Positions 10,401-22,600 of a DNA stretch of 64,000 nucleotides are shown one piece after another; positions within the stretch are counted from its first letter, which is position 1, and every line of letters begins with the position of its first letter. The position numbers and the translations under genes were made by a program. The DNA comes from Listronotus oregonensis. Its lineage: Eukaryota; Arthropoda; Insecta; Coleoptera; Curculionidae. Below the pieces are notes generated by a model, which saw only the letters and a program-made list of their open reading frames with translations, searched no databases and was not told the origin of the DNA. The stretch is from positions 62,001-126,000 of the forward strand of contig JAHBCN010000200.1 of assembly GCA_019359885.1 (NCBI GenBank), read 5' to 3'.

Positions 10401-13400
10401 AGTGTGAAAAAATTGACTGAAACCCATTTTCCATAAGAAAATTGCAGCCATTTTTGAATATTTTTTTGTATCAGACGATCTGTTGGACCCAGTCCCATGG
10501 ATTGAGAGTTCAGTCTGTGTGCTTTATAGATGTTGTTATACTTTGTACACTTGTTTAAAGTTACTGTTTTGTACTTTATGTCTATTTTCAGTCATTAAAC
10601 CAATATCCTGTAAAACCAAGGAAGTTTAAGGTGTATGGAATCCCAATGCTATATATTACATTCGATCAAAGCGTCCATGCCAGTATAGAAAATAACTGTC
10701 AGAGTTGGCCCCGCCGATTTTGCGCTAATAAGCAAAATTCCACGAAATAATTTAATGTATTGTCTACTTACACTGATAAATCAGTGTGTAGTTGAAACAA
10801 CACATTATACTTTATGAGAGCCGTATTAGTTTCGATTGTTTTGCTTTGTGTGATTATATTTTGTGGTTGCAGAAGTTTTTTGGATTGATACAAAAACTTT
10901 CTTATTTTAGTGATTAGTGTTTATTAAATTGTGACTATAATTTTGTGTTTATTGTTTGTTACTTATAATATCGTAACAAAATGCAAAAAGGGTAACATAC
11001 CCGGAATTTTTACTTTAGGTAAGTATTTCTTATATTTAAATTAGTGCTTCTTATGAGACTGTACTTGATTAGGTAACCGAATAAATAATAATATATCGAT
11101 TATGAATAATAGAAAATAAAAATTTCATAGGAAATAGCAGTGAGAAAAGTAAAGGCAATTCTAACTATCTTTTAGATGATTTCCACAATGTTTGTGGATT
11201 TCTGAGGATTATTAAAAAGAAATAATGTTTACATTTAGGGTACTTTCATTTCATTTAATTTAGTACATTTTTGCAGATCAAAGGTATTAATTACTGGGCA
11301 GACCAAGCGATTTTAATATATACAGGTCCCTGTAATTGAATAAAAAGTACAATTAAATGTAAAGTTCATTTTTACTTTTTTCTGTATTTGTTTAAAAGAA
11401 ATTAGATTTTTGATTTCCAAACTTACATTATCAACTTTTTAAGCTCGAGATACAACCCAGACACATAATATTTAACGGTTACTGTTACAATGGATACCTA
11501 GGTACCAAAAGGGATTACTAAAGCTTACCCAGCTCCTGTTATTCTGTCTCATGAATGTTTGTTATTGGTGAAAAGTATATGCCTAAAGCAGTTATAAAAA
11601 TTTTCACTTTTTTAATGTACAACCACAATCTAAAGTTAGATTAAACTCATTTACACTATCTTGCCCTTCTTTTATCACAAAATTGGTGATAAGTACATGG
11701 CTATCAACACAATGTTTGAAATGTTGTGTCTTTTTATTTATTTACAAGAATTTTTGGTAAAAATACAAAACTCCCAAAATATCGACCATTTAAATAGAAG
11801 GCTTGAAAGTGGCGCCATCTATTCTTTCCATATTATATCAGATGATATAAATCAATATTACACAATAATTCTGTGTGATTATGTTTATGCCCGACAATTT
11901 TGTGCAAAAAAAAGCAGTAAATGCTTGAATTTGACATTTGATGATGTCAACTAGATAGTAACAAGAATTATGGAAGTCGGGCTCTGACCTACTATTCATT
12001 GGGCAAACTCGAGGCCAATCTGAATTCCCGCTGCTATTTGCCTGGACAATTTTTGTTTTACAGTATTGGGCTTCCATACACCTTTAAAGTTCCTTGTGTA
12101 AAACCTATTAGTAAAGAATCGGTGCAGGGCCAGCATTCACTATTTTAAGAGGCATACCGGGTACTGTTTTTCTTCGATAAGCTGACTGCCTATAATATAG
12201 GAAATCATTAACTGCCAGCTGTGTAATCGACCTACATATTTAGTAAATTTTAAATCATCGTCCTACTTAAACCAAACCTATCGTCGAACTGATCTAACTA
12301 CGTATCCCAAAATTACATTAACATTGCCAATATCTTCTGAAGACCTGCCCTTTACCTCCACCATATTTTAATATACATGATGGGCTATATACATTATGGA
12401 ACTGGTGATTAAACGTGAAAGGGCGCCTTGTCTCACGTTTTCGCCCTAAATTAAGGTGTATTACGATTTGATCTCTCCGCATTAACATGCGAGGGTGCTC
12501 AGGCAAGTTTAGGTTTACAGGGGCGGTAATACGAATATGAAAGTTAATTTGGATTATTTGCATGAACAAAAAGTAGTCGGTAAATACGTATACAAAAGGG
12601 TTTTAAAATTCGTAGTCCATAAAAGATATAGTAGGTTGAGTCATATTCATTTGAAAAGCTATTTTACATACTTGAATAGTATAAAAATGTGTTTTGTAAA
12701 ACATTACTCTTTTTAAGTATTCTTTTTAGTTCTGGAGGCCACCGCAAAAGCTGGCCTGTAAGATATACCCTTAAAACATTTTTATATATTACACGAGACG
12801 AGTAACTGGTCATAAAATTTGTCATTGCTTTTTATCTCTTTTTGATTACATAACTTCTATATGTATGTCTTTGTCACTCATCAGGAAAAGCGATCGTAGA
12901 TGGAGCAGTCATCGCTTTTTCCTGGCTGCCAAATTGATTACAGATTCTCTGTTAGCTTTGCGCAGGTTTTGGTCTTTTTTTAACACACGCGAGATTAAGA
13001 GACAGAAGATACACCTGAATAAAAAATGTTAACCTGACAACGCTGCTTCATGAAAGTGAAGCGGTCGATCGATTTTATGTTTGACATTTTGTAATGTACA
13101 TTTTATTTGAGTAATCTGTTTGCGGTTTTGTGATTTATTGTGCGATTTTAATAATTTTTCCACCCAATTTTATTTTACTTTGACTTTGATTATTGACTTC
13201 TAATAGTGATTAGTGTATATATTTGATTTGTGCTTTTTAACAGACAATTTAAGGTCAACAGTAAAGGTTCTGTGAAGTGTGAATCTGCAAGAATAATTCC
13301 TCAATTATGTTCTAGACTACTGATAGCCCTTGCTATTCACCTATTTTAACAGCCAATATGGGAGCTATTAGTGCCTTGTTTGTGGTGCTAAAAAGAGTAT

Positions 13401-14640
13401 GAGGTCTCAAAGATGCACTCATTTTCTGGAAATCTAGAGAGATATGATAAATAAAAACTTTCTTACATATCTACATGAGGCTTTTCGAAAACGGTGATCA
13501 GTTGAACCCGATTGATAAGATTACTAATCTTAACTTTTTGGAAAAGTAAACCAAGATTGGTTTACTGTATTCAGAAGTCTAAGATCATTGGATTTTAACA
13601 GCTAATATAATCTTTTAACCCTGCGGTCTTGGTGGGTAAGGCAATTATTTTGATCATCTGTTTTATTATCCAATTTAAACTAACTTAAATGTTGAATTAA
13701 GAACGTTTTTATTGTTTATATTAAAACATAAAAAAAATTTGAAATTGAAGATGCTTATACATATATTACACTTGAAAATGCAAAATTCATTTACAAATAT
13801 TTATATCAAAACAATTTTGCTATTTTAAGATAAGAGTATGGAAGTAAAAAAGTGGGTAAATATTTTGCATTTAGATAATATACAGAAACACGAGATCTCG
13901 AAGTTTACTGATTGCGGATGTGATATTGCTATACCTATTTTCTGAATATTTTATTAAAAATTAAATATTTTTAAAAGCTTGGTTAAGGTGGTAGTTTTTT
14001 TTATAATTGGATATGTTGGGGGGAGGTATGTAAAATTTTTTCTTTTAAAAAAAATCTATAACCCCCTTTTTAATAGAAATAAATTTAAGTAAAGATGTAA
14101 AAATTTCTTGGGCGACCCTAAATATTTGGAAATTTTAAAGGTTTTGTTGTACTTCTGGGCATTTCGGGTTAAAATTTAAATTGTTTTAATAAGGCAAGCC
14201 TTTTTATATGAATTTGAAAAGTGGTTCCCCTTTATCCCCCGAAATTTGGTGATTTTTTCTTCACTGTTTACCGTTCCCTCTATTTATTAGATTTAATTCC
14301 AAATTTTGTTTTTAATGAAAAAAAAGCGTTTAGGACAACTATTTTATTTTATATTTTAAGCGAAAAGAACATTAAAAAATTTTAAAATACAAGTGTCCTA
14401 ATTGCCAAAGGGCCATTATTACTATCTCGGGAACTATAAACCCGGTTGGTTAAATTAGACAAATTGTAGTTTTTGGGGGAAATTAAAAAACTTTTTGATT
14501 TTTAAAAAAGATATTTTTTTTATTAAACCTATTTTTGGTTTTAGGTCCTTCAGGAAAGTATATATTTTAACCCAAAATTTTTTTATTGCGAAGCAGATAA
14601 AAAATTTAATGAAAAAAAAGATGTAGAAGATTTTTTTAAA
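10400..14640. other. Gene-poor AT-rich region
   Basis: I see no recognisable protein or RNA gene. Open frames at 11661-11954 (+) and 12318-12569 (-) have no motifs and compositions typical of chance frames. A hairpin lies at 12882-12924. Confidence 0.45.
12882..12924. repeat. Hairpin with 13-bp arms
   Basis: CAGGAAAAGCGAT at 12882-12894 pairs with ATCGCTTTTTCCTG at 12911-12924 (one extra T). It looks like a small inverted repeat of unknown origin. Confidence 0.7.
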
Positions 14641-14649
14641 TTTTCTTTA

Positions 14650-16420
14650 GATCAAAAAAATGAAATTAAACATATTTGTTCGATGATAAAATATAAATGA
14701 AAAAAGATGGAAACTCGCTCAATACAAGAAAACAGATTTTAGAAGACAATAGTAAATGGCTTGGGACATTTGAATTGCCCATTTTTGAAACGCCTGTCCC
14801 GGAAGAAACAAAATCTTTTTGCGAATCCAGTGAGGAGCAAACGGAGAAAACGACCAAAGCTGTGAAGTGATGTGCGAACTTCTATATCAGCCCAAATGCA
14901 AGATCGAAGGACAGGGCCCTTTTCCTCTGCTATAAAAAAATGTTCTCGACCAACACAAGTAAAACCAAAAGTATTTGCATTGAAAGACTTACGCCCTTAG
15001 CAGTTATCCATGTTTGTTGAGGCAAATTTATCTTAAACTATCAGATAATTCAGGAAACCCCCGTCCCAAACCCTGTTATTCCAAAACTAAAAATGCCAAA
15101 AAAGATTCTATCCCGTCAAAAAAATCCTTTATCGTAACAGCTTCCCATGCTGAAGTGAATCTACAAGATTTATTAAACCATACTGTGGAACGTCTTTTTT
15201 TATTAAGAAATTCTGGAAACGTTGAACAATGGATCTCAATGGTTTTATTTTCCAAATGGGGATCCCATGGGTCTAACAACAGTTCAAAAAATTTGAAAAC
15301 GAAGCTGATTCTGTTAAAAAATCTTCCAGAGTTCCTTTGTACCTCTTCGGCTTAGTATTTTGGACCGGACTCGAAAAATTTTAAAACCTGTGCCATCCTC
15401 ACCCCGTTACTGCAGGCCAATTAGAATTAGATTTATAAAGAAACGTCCCATTACACAAGAAGAAGTAAACTAAATAGAAAAAAAATTAGCATTTGCAAGC
15501 AAAGTTGTTGTACAAGGAGACAACATGTTCTCGGTAACACATTCTTTATCGTTTTGGTTGTCAAAAAGTGTGCTCTGCAGTTCTTAACTTTTCCCACTAT
15601 GAATTTTATATGTGGTGTAACACCCAAAGATTTTAATAATCTGGGTCTTACTAAGACCGTTAATGAAGAAAGTTAAAATTTTGGGGTTTCCTTTTTAAAT
15701 GCACGTATTAGTTTTTTTTGAAAGTTTATTACAAAACATACAATTAAATAAAAAATGGCGCTCCGATCAAGGTGAAAAAGAAATTGTCAAAAAAAGAAAA
15801 TTGAGTATAAAAAGGGGTTTTAAAACCCAAATGGGTCTATTAGTTGACATTCCCAAAGCCGGATTTGAAATACCAATGATGGCAACACAAGTAAAAAATT
15901 TTTTAATGACCCCGGATGTTTTCCCAAAAATATGTGAAATTGATATTCTTTTAATTTATCGCTTTAAAGTAATTCTGGAGGTTTTTCAAGGGGTCACAAA
16001 ATTGATGTTCAAAGTTTGTTCTTTCTTTTTGGATACAGCAAAGCTCTATATAACTCTATTCTTGGCACCCAATGACGCCAACCTTACACAAAATCTTAAT
16101 TCATGGTGCCGTTATTATAGAAAAAGTTTATTGCCTATAAAAGTGTCGGAAGAAGGGCCGAGGCGAAATAAACATTTCCCCAATATAGACAACAATTTGC
16201 CAGAAAATTTATGGAAGCGTGTAATTTGGACATTCTCAACAGAATGTTATTAACATCTGACCCTCTTTTAACAAGCATAAGACCTACACCAAGAAAAACA
16301 TCAAAGACATTTTTAACAGAACAATTGAGATGATCCCCCCTGCCGAAGTTATATGAGTGTAAATGATGACGATGACTTATCTCACAAAAATCTCTTCGGG
16401 AAAGGGGACTCAAATATTCA
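14650..16420 (+). pseudogene. Decayed repeat-family ORF, possibly a RAG1/Transib-like transposase
   Basis: Several frames join, with frameshifts, into one plus-strand protein. Its N-terminal part (14698-14868) includes ILEDNSKWLGTFELP and an acidic/basic stretch. Next come LLNHTVERLFLL with a KWGSHGS motif (15014-15355), a cysteine-containing FICGVTPKDFNNLG (about 15600-15650), and a C-terminal half (15699-16253 plus downstream frames) with MGLLVDIPKAGF, a DTAKLYITLF segment, VSEEGPRRNKHF and a degraded LLTSDPLL. From memory this matches an uncharacterised protein family present in many copies in arthropod and cnidarian genomes. The order DG-like motif, cysteine knuckle, then S-E-x-x-x-x-N-K-x-F followed by basic residues recalls the catalytic core of RAG1/Transib transposases. 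No terminal repeats were found. The link to RAG1/Transib is my inference; the decayed coding signal is clear. Confidence 0.55.
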
Positions 16421-16429
16421 TAATGTTTT

Positions 16430-19400
16430 TATTTTTTTTGTATTTTTATTCTATACATAGTTTTTGATCCGAGAATCCCAAATTTTTTTTAATAATATTA
16501 TTTTTTGTTACTTAAATAGGGGGTTAAGTTGTTTTTAATCCGCGAATACAATTTTTTTTATATTATATTAATTTTTGAGTTTAAAATATACTATTTTTAC
16601 TCCACTTTTGTCTTTATAATACCTAAGAATATTTTAAAAACATAAATACATTTTATTAAAAAACGTTTTGTTTAATAATGTTTTTAATTTTTACAATACT
16701 GCAATTTGAAAAAAACAAATATTAATTACAATAATAACCGTTTTAAACATAGACTGTAAAAATGCAATTTAAATACTTAAAATGAGTGTTTTTTTTCCTT
16801 TTTTATATTTTCACTACTTATTTGATTACCCCTTCTTATGCTAAAATATATTTTTTTAATTTGTGTAGAGTTTTTGGGCCCGCTTTTAGTATCAAATCCC
16901 TTTTTGTAGGGTTTCCTTCTCCTCCAAATATTTAAATCTATTAATATGCAAACTCCCTCTCACCTACACTTCTTGAACTTCGGTACGTTAGTACCAAGCA
17001 TCAACTCTTCGTGTGGACTGTCCTATAGATGAAAGAATTTTCATTCAGTTCTCATGACGACGAGAACAAATTATATGACTTAATATGGATTGAATTTTAA
17101 CAATTTTTGCGCCTACGTCCTTTATTTAACGGTTGAAATAAGCGTCATATTTACGAAAAACATGTTATTTATTTACGCTATATTAAATGTAGTTGGTTAC
17201 CTAAAAATTTTTTAGAAGGAAATGATTTGGGTTAAATACGTATTTTCGATATTTTTATATATATTATATTATTTTAATTTAACATTTTAATATTAGTTTA
17301 TTATTATATACTTTTTATTTAATCCACTTATAAAAAAAACGTTGGTTTAAAACAATAATGATTTATTCATTTTCTCTTGTAACCAGACTATTAAAGCTAT
17401 AAATATATACCATTCAACCTATATGTGCTGTCTATGTGAGTTTATATTATATGGTGTTTAATGTAAAATAATATCTACAAAATTAATGGTATGTTGAATT
17501 TTGTAACAAAGAGCCTTTTAATATAAATTTTACAAATGCCCATTTAATAAGGAAATCAAGTTAATAAAATTGTTAATAAAGTATTAAAGTGTGGACCTTA
17601 CCAAGATGGCAACTACCTTTAATATTTTAAATTTAGTTTATTTATAAGAATTAATTACAGGAGATGATTTTGCAATAGGTGAAAAGAAAAAGCAATACAG
17701 TATGATACATTCCTAATAAAAGAAAAGTGTACTAAAAATACTATTTTGCTTAAGGTAAAAAAAGGAATAAAAATTGGACAGCCTTTAAATGATTCTGCTT
17801 TTTGCAATTCTGCAGGAGAATTTACAAAGGGTTGGGTGCCTATTTTCATGTGATTAAAATTACAAATGTCTTGATTGTGTCACAATATTTTTGCAGTGAT
17901 TTTTATTTAAGCCATACTATTTTGAATTTATTGTCACTTTTCTACTACTATTTATTTATTAAATATTTTTTTCAAGGTGTCGTTGTTGCCAAGAATATTA
18001 TTAACAGTACAAAATCTTTTGTTAATATCACGTGTGTGTTTCTATTAATCAACGATTATAGTATAGGCGCTAAAATACCCAGTTGGAGATATGATAGCTG
18101 TTTGTATTACTTTACAATAACAACGTTGAAGCATCGGTCCAGTTGTGGTTGCTAAACTTAATAGATATACATCTCAAAAAAAAAAAAAATCAGAAAATCC
18201 TTGACTTTTACAGTCTAAATATCAAAACGGTGTCTAAGAAATATTGTAACTTACTCAGCATTGAGGCGAGTCTAATGATTTCTAATACTCTCTGGGGCTT
18301 CGCGTATTAACTGGGCTGAGATCGTGTGGATAGCCCGTAATAGTACCCTTAATGGTAAAATAGCAATAAACCTAATAATACGTAATATTAAAATTATTAG
18401 ATAAAATTATATATACAAAGGTTCATATAAGTAATTATGATCAATATGGAACTTTCAAAAAACTTGAACAATTTATATATTCAGTTCACTAATGGAAAAA
18501 TTTTTAATATCATGAAAAAAAATTTTAAATAATTTTTATTAAAAAAGTAGAAAAAATATAAACTAAATACATCAATTGCAAGATACCAATATAATGAGTT
18601 GTAAACTTAAATAAGTAAAATTACCTTAACTCCTTTTTAAATTTATTAAAAGTTAATTGATAACAAAAATCAAACATTATGGCACACCCAACATGGGGTT
18701 CTGGCCCTCGAAAGATTTTTATTTTTTTGAGTCAAGCTTCCCTGTTTCATTATCCTATTTTAACATGAAAATGTCTCACTTATCCATTCAATGCATTAAA
18801 AATATATAAATATTATATTTTAACTTAAATTTACCTTAATATATATAACTTATCTTAGAGGTATAAGTCTAAGGGTATATGATTATATCACATTTTAACA
18901 TTTTAGTTGATGACATAATATATATTATTACTCGTCTGGATTACCCTGTATGTAACGATATTTAATTAATTATTTTAACTCTAACTTCTAAAAATATTTC
19001 GTTCAGTTTAATTGAAAGAATTCACTGTTTTATGTATTTATGGTAAGATTAATATGGACGATCGTTGTTCCTTCTCAGTGATTTTTTGGACCACCCTGCC
19101 ATAGGCCTGCCTAAAAATGCCCTATTTAGATGCTTTTATTGATCCCTAAACAATATACCAAAATTCAAAAAAATCGTTCAAATCCCATGTTATGCGTGCC
19201 ATATCATTTGAGGGGAATTTTTTTTTTTAATCTTTATCTTTATACATAATCAAGTTGTTAAAACATGTCTTAAATTATTTTTATACAAATCTTAAAGAAA
19301 TAATTTAAAAAACTAAAGAATCACAAAAACTCGTTGATTGAAAAAGATAAGACCAGTAACTGTTTTTAAAATAAGATAATACCAATAAATATGTGACATT

Positions 19401-19690
19401 TACGTTTAAGGGTTAAAAATAAAATTGATAAAAAATAAAGTCGAAAATTCAGAACCTGTATTTACTAACTATTTAGAAATGCTCAATTTCGACCAACAGA
19501 AAACATTTAGTTTTGTAGAAGAGAGTAACTTCTTTTCGTATTTAACTTCTATCTTTCTTATATAAAATATGATCTAGTTAGCGCAAGTATCATTAAAAAC
19601 AGTTTTGACAGAATGAAATAAAAGTAATGCTTTGTAGGAATGATATTTAAATCAACTTCTTTTATGCATTTTTATTTTACCAATAAATTT
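16430..19690. other. AT-rich sequence with no identified gene
   Basis: No convincing reading frame. Slightly more balanced patches lie near 16960-17060 and 17980-18160, the latter followed by an A-run at 18177-18189, which could be the tail of an unrecognised retrotransposed sequence. Confidence 0.4.
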
Positions 19691-22600
19691 TTAAAGAATT
19701 AAAGGAATATGCTTGTTATCAAATTAAAGCTTACCTAAAATTTTACGATGCGTTTTTGTGTTTTTACACAAATATATTTCTTTAGGCTCTAAAAATAATT
19801 TCATAATTTATTAACACTGTCTATCTAGAAAATTTTATTTATGCACTTTGTTTATTACTAATATTGTGTAAAAAAACCTGTTTTCTTGGTATTCCGACCT
19901 TTTTTAATTAAGTGTATATTAAAAATAAGGCACAGCTTCAACTTGCAGCTTGAATATGATCCCATCAAGGTTTGAATATATTGTAAACAAATTCTTCTTT
20001 AAAAAAAAATAACAAAAAATTCCACCTTAACCAAAGAGCTTTTTGGTGTTAATAATATTTGTAAATCATAAGTTCTTTTGTCATATAAAATCTGTAGTAA
20101 AATTTTAATTAAAAAAGGGGAGTATTTCATTTCAGAAAACTTTTTCCGATTTTGTGCTTTTCACAAACATTTATGAACAAAATCATAACCTGCTAACATT
20201 ACATAATTTTATGAGAATACAAAGCTTCTAATAAAAATTAATCAATTTATATCTCTTCATGTTACATTCACCAGTTGTTTGCAAGTTTACTTTTCAGCAT
20301 TTTTTACCTTACCACTATATAACAGCAAAAAGGGTACATTTGTGCGAATATAAGTCACGTACGAAATTTAGCCTTTAAAATCAATATTAATCAGTAGGGT
20401 TCTTTTGATTTGTCGATGAAATTTATTCACATTGATGGATCTTTAAATTTACTTTTGCATAATAAAAATAGTTTTATTTCATTATTTTCTCTTGATATTT
20501 GTAACAAGGATAACAGGTCCTTATGACGGTATTTTAATTTAATTTAGGACATCAAAGTTAAGCTTAAATTTGAAATATGTTTTTAAACCTTTAAACTGAG
20601 GATAGTAAAGAGAAAAATGTAATAATAAACGTGCTTAATAATTTATAGCGTTTTCAGTCATAAGTGGAAAAGGTAGGTACCCCAAAGATATGTTTTTTTT
20701 ATTTATTTAAATAACACGTTTTTGTTTTAACAAAAAAATATTTTTCTTTCATCATTATAATTATAAAGTTTCTCTATACAAATGGATGTCCTACCAATTC
20801 GGTAAATAAATTTTAAATTTAGTTGACTTAAATCGAAACTTCACTTATTTTTATAATGGTATTTATACCACAAAGCTCTTATTATAAATATACTATTTAA
20901 AGTATAAAATCTAGGATTGCTCCGTGTACCAAAATTAAATTTTGGAATTTTTGGTAGATGCTGCCTTTTTCCTTAGTTGGGCAGATTTTCTGTGTGATTC
21001 TAAAACTACGTACCACTTAAGGCACTGCAAAACTTTACTTAAAAAATTAAATTTTATTATGTCCAATCTTTTAAAAGATTAAAAAGAGACACCTATGCTA
21101 TCAATTAAACCTAACCTGAAATTTTCCCGATGTATTTTGTATTTTTTAAAAAATATTCCTTCGAACGAAAAACAATTCCTTATAAATTTCTCATTCGCTA
21201 TTTGGAAAATTTTCTTAGGTAGGCTTTCTGCATTTTACTAATATTTTGTGTAAAATATCTTTCCTTGCCGTTATTTTACATTTGTTAATTAAGTGTAAAT
21301 TAAAAAAGACACAGTAATAATTTACAGTTAAAGAAAATACCTCTCAGGTTTTAAATATCCATAGTAGTGAAGAATTGGAATAAAACTACTAAAAAACTTT
21401 GGTGTTAATAATATTTGCAAATCATAAGTTCTATTTTATATCTCATAATGTAAAATCCTTGGTAAAATTTTTAATTAAAGAAACGTATTTCTTTTAAAAC
21501 TTTTCCAGTTCGTCTCATTTTTACAAACGCACATGAACAAATCATAATCGGACACTGCGAACGTACGTTGTTTGTGAGAATACAAAACTACCAATAAAAC
21601 ATATTCAGAACTAATGTCTTAAGCTGTATTATATTCGCAAGTTTGTTGCAAGTTTACTTTTCAGCATTTTAATTACCACCACTATATAACAGCGAAAAGG
21701 GTACATTTGTACATAACTCACATTACGAAAATTAGTCTTTTCAAAATCTCTTGATAGTCCGTAAAAGCTTAAATTTAAAAAATATGTTTCAAGTCTTAAA
21801 ACTGAGGTAGTAAAGGGAAAAATGTATAAAAACGTGCTTAATAATTATAGCGTTTTTAGTCATAAGTGAAAAGATAAAATATAGAAAATCCTCTTAAAAG
21901 AAGATGTTTTGTAAATATAAAAAATACGTTTTTGTTTTATCTAAAAAATATTTTGCTTTTAATCATAATAATCATAAGGATTTTCCCCATACAAACGGAT
22001 GTCCCTACCAATTAGGTAATTATTTTTAATTTAGTTGATTTAAATTTAAACTTCACTTAATTTGTTTTCATACCACAAGAATCTCTTGTGTAAACCTTTT
22101 CTTCTTTAAAGCTCTAAATAATCCAAGGATTGCAAGTATACCAAAATCCCACGTTAACCAAAGAGATTTGGCGTCAATATTATTTGTGAACCATAAGTTG
22201 TTTCTTGTCGTAATCAAATCTAACATAATAAACCCAATTAAAATAATATTTCCTTTGAAAACTTTTCCGCAATCAGTTGTGAAACGATTACCAAACAAAT
22301 CTGTAATCGGGCCTGCCAACATTACGTAATTTGTAAATTTAAAACTACCAATATCATGTCAATTTTCAATACTCTTCGTAATTTATATTTGATGGTTTGT
22401 TGCAAGTAGTTTACCAGCCATTTTTATTCTTACCACTATATAACCATGAAAAGGGTACATTTGTACGAGTATAAGTCACGTACGGAAATTAGTCTTTTAA
22501 AATCAACGTTACTCCGTAAAAAGGGTTCTTTTTGATTTGTCGGTGATATACATTCACGATGCTTAGAGATGGATCTTTAAATTTACTTCGGCATGATGAA

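Noticed and set aside
15076..15279. Minus-strand frame opposite the repeat-family ORF
   Set aside because: Shadow of the plus-strand coding signal.
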